64,000 nucleotides of DNA from an uncultured Clostridia bacterium (GTDB lineage Bacteria; Bacillota; Clostridia; Oscillospirales; Acutalibacteraceae): the NCBI GenBank assembly GCA_944412495.1, contig CALYBL010000020.1, positions 46,144 through 110,143 on the forward strand, read 5' to 3'. The translations under genes were made by a program, and so were the position numbers. The notes beneath the pieces were generated by a model. That model searched no databases and was not told the origin of the DNA. It saw only the letters and a program-made list of their open reading frames with translations. Positions 1 through 9,194 of this stretch are shown piece after piece; the stretch's first letter is position 1; each line of letters opens with the position of its first letter.

Positions 1-59
1 TATTTAATATTATTATATCCGCCCGCCATCAGTTTGTCAACGATTATTTTTGTTCTATA

Positions 60-287
60 TCAACTATTGCCCATATCATCCTGCTGCTTACCGCGCTTAT
101 ATCTGATTATCGAAATCAGCAGCAGCACGATTCCTATTACCTTCATGCCTATTGATAAGCCCATCAAAACGCCAGAGGTAAACTCTGCGAAATTACTGTT
201 GTCATTATTTGAAAAATAGTATGACGCCCAATACAGCACTTCTCCCGCGATTATCAATAACGCGCTTCCCTTCAGCCTTTTCAGCAT
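60..287 (-). CDS. small two-helix membrane protein, unknown function
   Basis: A 75-residue protein with two hydrophobic segments, about residues 8-26 and 38-61, and a basic hydrophilic tail ending KRGKQQDD. A short polar stretch rich in Asn and Asp joins the helices. The start is supported by AGGAG about nine bases upstream. It has no recognisable domain, so only a membrane location can be proposed. It lies alone at the window edge and the next gene on the same strand is more than 300 bases upstream, so no operon partner is visible. Confidence 0.6.
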   Translation of the reverse strand: MLKRLKGSALLIIAGEVLYWASYYFSNNDNSNFAEFTSGVLMGLSIGMKVIGIVLLLISIIRYKRGKQQDDMGNS

Positions 288-610
288 GCTTCACCACTCC
301 TGACAAATCAATATTTTTCTTATTTTTTCCTAAAACCCTGTCGTTTTAATGCGTTTTGCATTTAAAATGCTCAAGCCTCATGGTTTTTCTTGCTTTTACA
401 TTTACGAGCAAAAGCAAGAGAGGCTTTTATCTGAACACAAAATGCTTTTTCGTCGGGTAATATGCTCTCAACGTTTGAGCGAAATACATCCCTCGCACAC
501 ATCGTCGGTTTGTGTTTTGCTATTTTTTTCTGAGAAGCAGCTATAAGGATAGATCAAGCAAGAGTGACCATTCATCAACTTTGCGTATTATGCATATTAT
601 CAGGAACGAC
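288..610. other. gene-free stretch with a coding-like minus-strand fragment
   Basis: I see no supported gene here. The minus strand carries a 43-codon open frame (371-502) without a ribosome binding site, ending in a Lys/Cys-rich peptide (ARKCKSKKNHEA). It reads more like a dispersed intergenic repeat than a gene. Confidence 0.4.
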
Positions 611-1495
611 TCATTTTGTTCCGCTTATCAATACCGTGGTTACAATGCGAAATTCCCATTTTTTCTCGCCACTTTCGTATCGCTTTATTTCCTTGTCATA
701 TCTGCGGTTAATCATATCCATTAAAGACTGGTACTCTGATTTACTAAGCGCCTTTGGGGCCATCTTATACGCTTTTTCCACGCTGCTGAGTTCTGACATT
801 CTATCATCGTTGATTTGCGCTCGCGCCGTTTCTGCATCGACATTATCAAAATCCGGGGCATATTTTACTGTAGACATTGTATCAATAGAAATATGACAAA
901 ATCCCTGTGCTGCAAGATATGAGGAGTATTTTTCCGTTCGGTCCTCATACCGTTTAATCTGGCTATTGGGGCTTTCAGACGCTGCCACCCAGACTTTATC
1001 AAATAATTCCTTTTCCTCACAATTCTCGGTCGGCACCCATTCTTCCGGTTTGAAACCTCTGGCGTAGACATCCATCACAATCATTTTCCCTCCGGGTTTC
1101 AGCACCCGATATTGTTCTCTCACAAACTTTTCAGGGTCGCAGAAATTCATTACAGTATGAGAATAACAAATATCGAAAGAATTATCCTCAAATGGCAACT
1201 GTGCTGCATCACCTGCAACAAAATCGCATTGAAGGTTTAATTCTTTCGCTTTCTTTTTAGCAAAATCAATATGCCCGACGTCAAAATCCACGCCTGTAAT
1301 TTTCGCATTGGGAAGATGTTCTTTTAACCGATGGCAAAGGAGGCCGCCGGCACAGCCTACTTCAAGAATTTTCATTCCATCACACAATTGCATAATGGAT
1401 GCCCATTTGTCAATATTCCCTCTATGAAATTTTAATGCACGGGATAAATAGAGTTCTTCTGTCTTTTGCACATACTGTGACCAATAGGAATTCAT
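611..1495 (-). CDS. class I SAM-dependent methyltransferase
   Basis: A 294-residue Rossmann-fold methyltransferase of the UbiE/BioC-like (Methyltransf_11/25) type. Motif I is ILEVGCAGG (about residues 43-51). The acidic strand-2 end is VDFD, motif II is DAAQLPFEDNSFD, and the LKPGGK loop follows. The substrate cannot be told from sequence. I chose the ATG at 1495 because AAAGGA lies nine bases upstream. The frame stays open to 1558, but that longer start has no ribosome binding site and adds a non-family N-terminus. The C-terminal 120 residues are helical and probably form the substrate cap. It is monocistronic, with long gaps on both sides. Confidence 0.8.
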   Translation of the reverse strand: MNSYWSQYVQKTEELYLSRALKFHRGNIDKWASIMQLCDGMKILEVGCAGGLLCHRLKEHLPNAKITGVDFDVGHIDFAKKKAKELNLQCDFVAGDAAQLPFEDNSFDICYSHTVMNFCDPEKFVREQYRVLKPGGKMIVMDVYARGFKPEEWVPTENCEEKELFDKVWVAASESPNSQIKRYEDRTEKYSSYLAAQGFCHISIDTMSTVKYAPDFDNVDAETARAQINDDRMSELSSVEKAYKMAPKALSKSEYQSLMDMINRRYDKEIKRYESGEKKWEFRIVTTVLISGTK

Positions 1496-1880
1496 GTTTT
1501 GCATTCCTTTCGTTAGTTGTTTTAAACTCGAGACGATACATTTTGTTGTGAGCTGCAACTTTCCGTATAGGGTGCGAGAGCGAGAGTAAAATTGTGTGAA
1601 ATCATATAAATGGATAAGGCAGACAAACTGAAATAGACTCTTTAGTTACAATGCTTTTGAAGGATTTTAACATCACACTGTAACGGATGGTAATAGTCTA
1701 AATTTTTAACGGTTTCAAATCAATATTTAAAGGTCATATACGCTAAAACAGCACCAAAATCATTTCCCGCCGATTATAGCACCAAAGTCAAACGCCGCTT
1801 TGCGATATTGAAAAATCATAACTGCAAAGGCACGGCATTCTGCCTTGTACGCCGGCAAACGATGCCGAAGCACATTTGGA
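1496..1880. other. intergenic, nothing recognised
   Basis: AT-rich upstream region of the methyltransferase followed by a more GC-balanced stretch. I see no gene, RNA or clear terminator. Confidence 0.5.
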
Positions 1881-2711
1881 CTATTCAGTCAGCTTCATGA
1901 CCGTGCGGTAAATATCGCCCTTTTTCAGCCCTGTATCGGCGGCAACACGTTTTGCGGCCTCGCTTGCCGAAAGGCCCTGTTCAATCAGCTTGGCGGCGGT
2001 CTGTGCGGCGTCGCTTAAGCTCACCTGCGGGCCGGTATCGGTATTGCCCTCAACGATAAGCACAATCTCACCCTTGAGCGGTTCTTCGGCATACCTTGCA
2101 GCGGCCTCGCCGAGAGTTGTGTGTATCTCCTCTTCATATATCTTGGTTATCTCCCGCACTATGCATATCCGCCTGTCACCCAAAATTTCCAGCATGTCCA
2201 AAAGTGTTCCGGGCAGCTTGTGGGGAGCCTCATAAAACACCAGCGTGTGCTCAAATGACTTTATCTCACTGAGCCTTGCCAGCTTGTTTTTCCGATTTAC
2301 CGGAAGAAAACCCTCAAAAGCAAACCTGCCGGTAAACATGCCGGATACCGACAGCGCAGCGGTCAGCGCGCTCGGGCCGGGGACGCTCACGATATCTATC
2401 CCAAGCTCGGTGCACAGCGAAACGAGCTCCGTTCCGGGGTCGCTTATGCACGGCATGCCCGCATCACTCACCACAGCGCAGCTTTCGCCCGACATCAGCC
2501 TGTCGGCTATCTGAGAGCCCCTGCCGTCCTTGTTATAGCCGTTGTAGCTTATCATCGGCTTTTTTATACCGAGCACGCTTAGAAGCTTTGACGTAACCCG
2601 TGTGTCCTCCGCCACTATAAAATCAACGTCCGACAGCGTCTGCACCATACGCTCCGACATATCGCCCAAATTGCCTATCGGCGTGCCTACCACATACAGT
2701 TTTCCCGACAA
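1881..2711 (-). CDS. rsmI: 16S rRNA (cytidine(1402)-2'-O)-methyltransferase RsmI
   Basis: A 276-residue member of the tetrapyrrole-methylase fold that 2'-O-methylates C1402 of 16S rRNA. Diagnostic motifs are VVGTPIGNLGD at the N-terminus, AEDTRVT, SDAGMPCISDPG and PGPSALTAALSVSG. The C-terminal helical segment SEAAKRVAADTGLKKGDIYR is typical of RsmI. I place the start at a TTG (2711) because GGAGG sits seven bases upstream and the family N-terminus begins there. An in-frame GTG at 2747 would add 12 non-conserved residues. It follows the tRNA/rRNA-type N6-methyltransferase gene by 48 bases, a common Firmicutes pairing, so the two are probably co-transcribed. Confidence 0.93.
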   Translation of the reverse strand: MSGKLYVVGTPIGNLGDMSERMVQTLSDVDFIVAEDTRVTSKLLSVLGIKKPMISYNGYNKDGRGSQIADRLMSGESCAVVSDAGMPCISDPGTELVSLCTELGIDIVSVPGPSALTAALSVSGMFTGRFAFEGFLPVNRKNKLARLSEIKSFEHTLVFYEAPHKLPGTLLDMLEILGDRRICIVREITKIYEEEIHTTLGEAAARYAEEPLKGEIVLIVEGNTDTGPQVSLSDAAQTAAKLIEQGLSASEAAKRVAADTGLKKGDIYRTVMKLTE

Positions 2712-2759
2712 GATACCGCCTCCAAACGGCCATGCCTTACGATACACGGCCGTGATATA

Positions 2760-3482
2760 TCATTCTTTGGCAAAGCTGCCGTAAATCTTTTTCATTTCCT
2801 TCGACCAGCCGCCGTCATCCTCTATCACTAAATCCGGCATTACGGCTATTCCCGGACGTCCGCCTTTTTTCCCCTCCGCCAAAAAGAGCGACGGGCTGCT
2901 GCCCGCGCGCTGTATGACCATTCTAAGCCGTTTAGGCTCAATCCCCGCGCCGCGCATCGCGCATATGACGTCCGCAAGGCGCTCGGTGCGGCAGCAAAGG
3001 CAGAGCCTGCCGCCGAATTTCAGCAGATATTTCGCCGCAGCGGCGATATCTTCTATAGTGCACATTTCCTCGCTGCGCGCGGCGTTAAGCGATTCGTTGG
3101 CCGACCGTGCTCCCGCGCCCGCCCGCTTATACGGAGGGTTCATCGTGACAAGGTCGAATTTTCCGGCGGCAAGCTCTGTCCTTATATATCTTAAATCAGC
3201 ACACAGCGGAGTGAATATGTCGCCGAGCCCGTTTTCCTCAACCGAGCGGCGGCAAAGCTCTATAGCCTCCGGCATAATATCCACGCCGTACGCCCTGCCG
3301 GTAAAGCCGTTGCGGCACCATATCAGCGGGATTATCCCGCAGCCGGTGCCAAGGTCGCATACAAGGCCGCTTTTTCCGACTGCGGCAAAATCTGCCAGCA
3401 AAAGGGCGTCGGTGCCGTATCTGTGATTTTCGGACACGAATATTGTGCATCCGCCGCCCAGCGGCTGAGCCGTCGGCTTCAT
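2760..3482 (-). CDS. TrmN6-like tRNA (adenine-N6)-methyltransferase
   Basis: A 240-residue class I methyltransferase. SAM-binding motif I is VCDLGTGCGIIPLIW, and the N6-adenine catalytic motif NPPYK lies near residue 115. The opening segment GGGCTIFVSENHRYGTDALLLADF is characteristic of the family of tRNA1(Val) A37 N6-methyltransferases (TrmN6/YfiC). The exact target base in Firmicutes is less certain. The start is the ATG at 3482, preceded by GGGGGTG at eight bases. An upstream ATG at 3527 lacks such a site. The gene lies immediately before rsmI on the same strand, suggesting a small RNA-modification operon. Confidence 0.85.
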   Translation of the reverse strand: MKPTAQPLGGGCTIFVSENHRYGTDALLLADFAAVGKSGLVCDLGTGCGIIPLIWCRNGFTGRAYGVDIMPEAIELCRRSVEENGLGDIFTPLCADLRYIRTELAAGKFDLVTMNPPYKRAGAGARSANESLNAARSEEMCTIEDIAAAAKYLLKFGGRLCLCCRTERLADVICAMRGAGIEPKRLRMVIQRAGSSPSLFLAEGKKGGRPGIAVMPDLVIEDDGGWSKEMKKIYGSFAKE

Positions 3483-4020
3483 TTTGCCACCCCCTGTGTA
3501 GGCCCGCTTGCCATTTATATTTATCATTAATTATACACCATAACGGCGGTGAAATATATAGAATAATTTCACTTTAACCACGTCCGGTATGATTTCCCGT
3601 CATAAAGCAGCCAGCTTCCGCTGAAACCGCAGCTTACAAAAGAATATAAAGAAGCGCTCACTAAGCTCTCCCCCACCCCCAGCAGAGTCTCTGAGCCTTT
3701 TGACGTTTATGGCTGTTATGAAATTACTGTCGTGTAAAATATGTGATTAAACACATTTTCCAGTTGCCTTAGCTTGCAAATCGTAGGGCATCCGCACAAA
3801 TAAAATCATTTCAGCGGCGCAGCTTTGAGATGCGCTGTCAAGCTCTTTTCGCTTAGAAGTCCCGCACACACGGTTCTGCGCCGAAGCCATTTGCTCATTA
3901 CGGCAATCACCGGCGGATTTTGATTAGGTCAACGCCGCTAAGAGAGATTTCACTCTGCTGCTATGATATTCACGCAGCATGTATCGCAGGAAATGCAATG
4001 GCGTCATAAATATATAAAAT
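3483..4020. other. intergenic, nothing recognised
   Basis: About 540 bases between the methyltransferase start and the ferredoxin terminator. I see no open frame with a ribosome binding site and no structured RNA. Confidence 0.5.
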
Positions 4021-4053
4021 TTAAGCGGAGACGTTTTTGCACGCTCCGCTTAG
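4021..4053 (-). terminator. probable intrinsic terminator of the ferredoxin gene
   Basis: The inverted repeat TAAGCGGAG / CTCCGCTTA has a 13-base loop. On the minus strand it is followed by an A/T-rich tract (AATTTTAT), 18 bases past the ferredoxin stop. Confidence 0.6.
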
Positions 4054-4071
4054 TTTGGATTATTACAGGAA

Positions 4072-4245
4072 TTATTCATCCTCGTGAATAGCGCCTACGG
4101 GGCAAGTGTCCGCGCACGCTCCGCATGATATGCAGGTATCGGGGTCAATAACATACATGCTGTCTCCCTCAGATATCGCTTCTACGGGGCAAGTGGCGGC
4201 GCAAGAGCCGCAGCTTATGCAATCCTGATTAATTTTATACGCCAT
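4072..4245 (-). CDS. 2[4Fe-4S] ferredoxin
   Basis: A 57-residue clostridial-type ferredoxin, a cytosolic low-potential electron carrier. Two complete cluster motifs are visible, CISCGSCAATCP and CISCGACADTCP, each followed by the usual acidic turn. GGAGGTG five bases before the ATG at 4245 fixes the start. The frame is open for 38 further codons upstream, but that part is unrelated to ferredoxins. The gene stands alone with its own terminator, as is usual for these proteins. Redox partners cannot be inferred from the neighbours. Confidence 0.95.
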   Translation of the reverse strand: MAYKINQDCISCGSCAATCPVEAISEGDSMYVIDPDTCISCGACADTCPVGAIHEDE

Positions 4246-4545
4246 AAAAACACCTCCATAATAAATAAAGCCTGCTCCGGCCCGACGCTGCCGGGCCTTA
4301 AAAGCGTAACTCCTTACGCTGTAGTAATTATAGCAATTCACTCCACGAATAGCAAGCATATTTTTTTAAACAAATTATAAACCTAAAAAAGCCGAATCCC
4401 TTATAAAAGCAGGGCTTTTAGGCGGCATTGAGCCAATGTTCAGCCTTTTTAGCACTTATCCGCAGGTGACGGACACATTCAGTGACTAAACAGCCGGCAA
4501 GACGATAATAATAACCATAACCTTAAAAATCAGTATGGTGAAACA

Positions 4546-5349
4546 ATGACCTTAAGAGAAATAAAAGCAAAAACCAAAAAAATGCTGAAAGGCAATATGG
4601 CTCCGCTTATGTTAGGGGCATGCCTTATACTGCTTATTTCGCTCATATTTTCTATGTGTGAATACATCATACGCCGTCTGACGGGCGTAAGCGCCTGCTG
4701 CACAGTGCGTTTTTCGGGAAACGGCACCGCAAGCGTTATATTATCGCTTGTAATTCTCGTTTTAAGCCTGCTTTTTCAGTATGCGGCGCTGTCACCGCTG
4801 ATAATGGGGATATGGCGGTATTTGTATTTCCTCGCAAGAGGGAAAAAGCAGCGGCTTGCAGAGCTGTTCTTCTTTTATTCTGCCCCGCGCCTGTTCTTTT
4901 ACTCGGTATTTTTAAGGCTGAACATATTTCTGCGTCAGGCGCTGATATGTGCGGCGCTGTTTCTGCTGCCGCTTGCCGCATCGTTCTTCCTGTCTGATTA
5001 TGCCGCTGATACTCTTGGATATGAACTGACCGGCCCAGTCTCGGCCGCACTGATGTTTGCCGCGGCATTTTTGTGGATATGTGCGGTAATTATTTTTATA
5101 ATTGTACTGTTAAGATATGCCTTTGTTGAATTAACCGCCGCCGCTAACGGGGAAAGGAAAATCAACCGCTCGGTAGGGGTCGGCATAAAACGCACGAGTG
5201 GAAAAAGAATACGCATATTCATGCTGACATTCAGCTTTACCGGCTGGTTTATTCTATGCCTGCTTATTCTACCCATCATCTTCGTGCTTCCGTATTTTTG
5301 GGGCTGCATTGCTGTGCTCGAGGAGAATTCGGATAAGCCTAATAACTGA
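4546..5349 (+). CDS. multi-pass membrane protein, DUF975-like
   Basis: A 267-residue integral membrane protein with about five to six hydrophobic helices (near residues 18-38, 62-88, 108-150, 165-195 and 228-255). The N-terminus (LREIKAKTKKMLKGNMAP) and the C-terminal pattern LTFSFTGWFILC...VLPYFWG...AVLEE resemble the DUF975 family of Firmicutes membrane proteins, whose role is unknown. That assignment is an inference from pattern. It is the only plus-strand gene in this part of the window and faces the rubrerythrin gene across a shared terminator. The ribosome binding site is weak (GGTGA). Confidence 0.65.
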   Translation: MTLREIKAKTKKMLKGNMAPLMLGACLILLISLIFSMCEYIIRRLTGVSACCTVRFSGNGTASVILSLVILVLSLLFQYAALSPLIMGIWRYLYFLARGKKQRLAELFFFYSAPRLFFYSVFLRLNIFLRQALICAALFLLPLAASFFLSDYAADTLGYELTGPVSAALMFAAAFLWICAVIIFIIVLLRYAFVELTAAANGERKINRSVGVGIKRTSGKRIRIFMLTFSFTGWFILCLLILPIIFVLPYFWGCIAVLEENSDKPNN

Positions 5350-5446
5350 TTGTTTCGCAGTGCTCCGGCAGAAAAATTTCATGTCTGTGCAGCAGCGGCT
5401 CTTTCTCAATCACCGCCGTGCTTGATTTCCGCTTTGCAAAGGAATA

Positions 5447-5475
5447 AAAAATGCGGTCAAAACGACCGCATTTTT
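5447..5475. terminator. bidirectional intrinsic terminator
   Basis: The stem AAATGCGGTC / GACCGCATTT has a five-base loop with A-tract and T-tract on either side. It lies between the convergent membrane protein gene and the rubrerythrin gene and can serve both. Confidence 0.85.
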
Positions 5476-5565
5476 GCTTGATATAATTCCGCTTTAAAAA
5501 GCAAAGTCATTATTGCCTGAGCCGATATGACAATCCGGCCGGGCACACATCAAACGAGATATGCA

Positions 5566-6105
5566 TTAATAATTTTCTGCGTTTATCTCAAAGAAGCTCT
5601 GCGGATGTGCGCAGGTCGGGCAGACAGCCGGAGCCGATGTGCCGACATGGATATGTCCGCAGTTGCGGCACTTCCAGATAGTAACACCGTCACGCTTGAA
5701 GACCATGCCCTTTTCTATATTGCTTATAAGCTTGCGGTAGCGCTCCTCATGCTTGTTTTCTATATCGCCAACCATCTTGAACAGAGCGGCTATCTGATTA
5801 AAGCCCTCTTCCTTTGCCTCCTCGGCAAACTGCTTGTACATGTCGGTCCACTCATAGTTCTCGCCTGCAGCAGCGTCGTTAAGATTCCTGAGAGTATCCG
5901 GTATGGCACCGTCGTGAAGCTGTTTAAACCAAAGCTTTGCGTGCTCCTTTTCATTGCGCGCAGTCTCCTCAAAAATAGCCGCTATCTGCTCATAGCCGTC
6001 CTTCTTTGCCTGTGAGGCATAGTAGCCGTACTTTGTATAAGCCTGTGATTCACCGGCAAATGCTGCCAATAAATTTTTTTCTGTCTTGCTTCCTTTAAGT
6101 TCCAT
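5566..6105 (-). CDS. rubrerythrin
   Basis: A 179-residue rubrerythrin, a cytosolic diiron peroxidase that protects anaerobes from H2O2. The N-terminal ferritin-like four-helix domain carries the metal-ligand segments [21 protein letters not shown] and IENKHEERY. The C-terminal rubredoxin domain has paired CxxC motifs ([12 protein letters not shown] and [11 protein letters not shown]). GGAGG eight bases upstream supports the ATG at 6105 over an in-frame ATG at 6120. Length and domain order are standard. No regulator such as PerR is adjacent. Confidence 0.95.
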   Translation of the reverse strand: MELKGSKTEKNLLAAFAGESQAYTKYGYYASQAKKDGYEQIAAIFEETARNEKEHAKLWFKQLHDGAIPDTLRNLNDAAAGENYEWTDMYKQFAEEAKEEGFNQIAALFKMVGDIENKHEERYRKLISNIEKGMVFKRDGVTIWKCRNCGHIHVGTSAPAVCPTCAHPQSFFEINAENY

Positions 6106-6673
6106 TTTTACTACCTCCATTTCTGTTTTTTATAATTATGCCACATTAATCCGCATAAGGCAATAGCAAAAACGTCAAAAAGAAGCTATATATACCAATT
6201 TTGTAACAAATATATTAATCGTCTTAGTCCCGCTGCGCATTTATTAAAATTTTTTCGTAATGTACGGTAACCTGTGCCGGTTAAAAATGCTAACTGCCGG
6301 CAAAGCAGCGGCTCTATTTCTTTGGCTGCAGCTGCATAGACCGTTTCTGTCAGCAAAACGTACCGCTCAGCAGCATAATGACGGTCATTTCCACACATTA
6401 AGCCCTTTATGTACCGGATAATAAGAACGCCGTTTTATGAAAGCATCAGTCATCTTAAAATAATCATAAGGCTATCTAAATCTCTGCATGGCAGCAATCC
6501 CGAAAAAAGCTGTAAATCCATAATTTGTCAGATACTTAAGCTGCAAGAAGACAACCGCATTGCAGGCATACATGCAGGCTGATTAAGCGACTACAAGCCG
6601 CAGGTCCATAGTTTGTTAGGTTTAACAAGTATTTTAAAAAAGCTTTAGGGTATGTCGTTTGCCGTATGCAAGT
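6106..6673. other. intergenic, nothing recognised
   Basis: About 570 bases upstream of rubrerythrin. Several short open frames lack ribosome binding sites. I see no structured RNA that I can name. Confidence 0.45.
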
Positions 6674-6674
6674 A

Positions 6675-6703
6675 AAACGCCGTCCGAAAAACGGACGGCG
6701 TTT
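6675..6703. terminator. intrinsic terminator after the Cys-rich small protein gene
   Basis: A perfect 12-bp stem AAACGCCGTCCG / CGGACGGCGTTT closes an AAAAA loop. On the minus strand it ends in TTTT, about 50 bases after the small gene's stop. Confidence 0.85.
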
Positions 6704-6754
6704 ATGTTTTGGACTGCGCAGAACCTTTATCTACTTTGATTTAAAGTGAAAATA

Positions 6755-6883
6755 TTAGCAGCAGCAGTCATTGTTGCTTCCGCAGCCGTTGTTGTTGCCG
6801 CAGCAGCAGCACAGTATGAGTATCAATATTATGATCCAGCAGCAGTTACCGCTACCACAGCCGCCTCCAAACAGATTGCCCAT
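6755..6883 (-). CDS. 42-residue Cys/Gly/Asn-rich single-helix protein
   Basis: This gene is too short for most gene finders. From the ATG at 6883 the minus strand encodes 42 residues. They comprise an N-terminal MGNLFGGGCGSGNCC, a short hydrophobic helix (WIIILILIL), then CCCCGNNNGCGSNN and a final CCC. Eleven of the 42 residues are Cys. A strong AGGGAGG lies nine bases upstream and a perfect terminator lies downstream, so the unit looks complete and deliberately expressed. Proteins of this pattern occur in Clostridia as unnamed small proteins. Roles in spore or envelope structure or metal binding are only guesses. The gene stands alone. Confidence 0.75.
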   Translation of the reverse strand: MGNLFGGGCGSGNCCWIIILILILCCCCGNNNGCGSNNDCCC

Positions 6884-7489
6884 TAACTAATACCTCCCTT
6901 CGTTGTTCACCCCATACTATGGTGAAGCACTCGGTTTGGTTACTGATTAATGATAAAAATTTATAGCACCGCGAGCGCCGAATAAAGGCAACTATAAAAC
7001 AAAAGCGATCAAAAAGCCTTACGCTTGTAAATACAGCGCCATCGCTTGAACGGGCGGCTTTGACAACACCTAAAAGCATCCCTGCGCTTTGAAAGCCGAT
7101 GTTGGTCATCGCATTGCCTAACAGATATATTGTATCGAACGTTATGCGAACCGCGCCGGTGCATAGTCTTAGTGATCCGCTCTTTTTCTGCGCATAGAAA
7201 ACGGCAGTAAACACGTTTCCTTACGTCTCCGTACGATAAACAGCCGTATATAAAGATCATGACTTGCCGATGTAAATCTTCTGAAAACAAACGATACTAT
7301 ATATTTCAGAAGATATAAAGCTCAAAGCGACAAAGGCAGCAAAGCGGTCGATTTTCCGCCGTTCGTTTACTATTTGGGCCAAAATAGAAAAATCCATGAT
7401 TTTTTGATAAAATAAAGTATACAATTTTTTAAAAACCGCAAGCAAAACTCCTTTTTCAAACACTTTATAAACAAAGGGAGGTGAGCGCG
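6884..7489. other. intergenic region before the sigma-factor gene
   Basis: About 600 bases. Two overlapping minus-strand frames are open here (roughly 6852-7290) but share no recognisable domain and have no good ribosome binding site. I do not call a gene. The AT-rich 7380-7470 part probably holds the promoter of the sigma-factor gene. Confidence 0.4.
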
Positions 7490-9043
7490 ATGACAATCGA
7501 TATAATTGAAAGCTACGTTGAAAATGTTTACGGATATGCCATCAACCACACATATTCCCGTGAAGAAGCAGACGAACTGGCACAGGAAATATTATTTACC
7601 GCTATTCGTGAACTGCACAGGCTCAGAGATGAAAGCAAATTTGAGCCATGGCTTTGGGGCATAGCAAGCAATGTGACAAAAAGCTTTCGGCGTAATATCG
7701 GAAAGCAGCGTGCTATGTATTCATATGATACACTGCAAAACTTGCCCTATGAGGACGAGTACTTCGACGGCCAAGAGGAAATATATGAATATCTTCGGGC
7801 AAAAATAGCAATGCTCTCGAAAATATACCGTGATATCATCGTTCTTTATTATTACGACGGCCTTTCGACCAAAAGCATCTCCGAAAAGCTGAACGTACCG
7901 GAAGGCACTGTCAGATGGCGTCTTACCGAAGCCCGGAAAAAACTGAAAAAGGAGTGTACCCAAATGAAAGAAACGGCTTTAAAACCTGTAAAAATGGAAC
8001 TTAACATATATGGCAACGGAAATTATGACGGAAAAACCATTCCCTTCCCCACCGCATATATCGATGATGCTCTATCTCAAAATATATTATACTATTGCTA
8101 TAAACAGCCCAGCGGCGTTGAAGAATTGGCGGAATCGATCGGCGTTCCATCGTACTACATTGAAGACCGTATCGAGAATTTATTGAAGCGAGAAGCGATT
8201 ATTCAACCATATAAGGGTAAATATCAGACCGATTTTTTGATTTGGTCTGACAAATATGCTATTTATTGCGAAGAGAATGCCGAGAAGGCACTTATGCCTA
8301 TTATGGCAAAGGTTCTGAAAGCGCTCGACGATATTGCCGGAGAAGCGGCCGAGATAAATTTCTATAAAGCAAAAAAAAGCGAATCAGACTTGTTTTATCT
8401 TTATGGAGTCATGGCATTTTCCTATGCAAGCGAGCATTACTGCAAATTGCCTTATCCTCGTTTCAAGAAAAAATATGACGGCAATGAGTGGTGTTACCTT
8501 GGCAGCATGGAGACCGGTAAGCACCGCAGAATAAGTATCGGCACACAGCATAACGCCAATTTGGGCAGTCGCGGGAGCTGCAGCCATACCGTATATAATT
8601 CTATCAGCGGTATAGCCATGCGACAAATGATGTACGACAATCAAATAAATGTCTGCGAAGATATTTTACGTGACGGGTCAACAAAGGATATCGTATCCGC
8701 AGCAGACGCGATCCAATACGGATATATTGTGAAGAATCCGGATGGCAGCTTTTTTGTAACGGTCCCTTTCTTTTCTAAGAAGCAAAAGGCAGAATTTAAC
8801 GCCGTAGCGGACAAATACCTTGGACCTCTTATCCCGGAATATTCTGAAACGGTCAGCAGGTTCATCTCGGGGTATAAAAAAATGTTTCCTAAGCATTTGA
8901 GCGATGATGCTGACCGTATGTGTCAAAATATGTTTACTGGATTTTACTCGGTAATTATAGAATACGCGCAAAAAACTGAAGCGATAAAAATGCCATCTCC
9001 AAATTGTTATTGTGATGTTTTGATACAATTTAAGGATTATTGA
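7490..9043 (+). CDS. sigma-70 family (ECF-like) protein with long C-terminal extension
   Basis: A 517-residue protein. Residues about 5-70 form sigma region 2 (TYSREEADELAQEILFTA, then PWLWGIASN). Residues about 108-155 form region 4, with the helix-turn-helix GLSTKSISEKLNVPEGTVRWRL. The remaining 350 residues are not part of a normal ECF sigma factor. They begin with a second winged-helix-like stretch (about 198-237, SGVEELAESIGVPSYYIEDR) and continue into an unrecognised alpha/beta domain with scattered Cys. The extension may be a built-in sensor, since no anti-sigma gene is adjacent. The start is the ATG at 7490, nine bases after GGGAGG. An in-frame GTG at 7481 lies inside that site. Confidence 0.85.
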   Translation: MTIDIIESYVENVYGYAINHTYSREEADELAQEILFTAIRELHRLRDESKFEPWLWGIASNVTKSFRRNIGKQRAMYSYDTLQNLPYEDEYFDGQEEIYEYLRAKIAMLSKIYRDIIVLYYYDGLSTKSISEKLNVPEGTVRWRLTEARKKLKKECTQMKETALKPVKMELNIYGNGNYDGKTIPFPTAYIDDALSQNILYYCYKQPSGVEELAESIGVPSYYIEDRIENLLKREAIIQPYKGKYQTDFLIWSDKYAIYCEENAEKALMPIMAKVLKALDDIAGEAAEINFYKAKKSESDLFYLYGVMAFSYASEHYCKLPYPRFKKKYDGNEWCYLGSMETGKHRRISIGTQHNANLGSRGSCSHTVYNSISGIAMRQMMYDNQINVCEDILRDGSTKDIVSAADAIQYGYIVKNPDGSFFVTVPFFSKKQKAEFNAVADKYLGPLIPEYSETVSRFISGYKKMFPKHLSDDADRMCQNMFTGFYSVIIEYAQKTEAIKMPSPNCYCDVLIQFKDY

Positions 9044-9045
9044 TC

Positions 9046-9078
9046 AAAAGCGCCGGAGCTATAGCTCCGGCGCTTTTT
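9046..9078. terminator. bidirectional intrinsic terminator
   Basis: A perfect 15-bp stem AAAAGCGCCGGAGCT / AGCTCCGGCGCTTTT has a two-base loop. It starts three bases after the sigma-factor stop and also faces the end of the minus-strand reductase operon. Confidence 0.92.
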
Positions 9079-9194
9079 GTTTGCCAAACCCTTAGTTTCT
9101 CGGCAATTTCAAACATCTATAGGCGCAGACAAAATTTTTTATGCCGGAATAAGCTGTGCTGCCCGGCATCCGCCTTTTCCCGCAGCGTAATGCG

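Noticed and set aside
6852..7290. Two long overlapping minus-strand frames between the Cys-rich gene and the sigma-factor gene
   Set aside because: No ribosome binding site, no recognisable domain, and one of them runs through the start region of the 42-residue protein gene.
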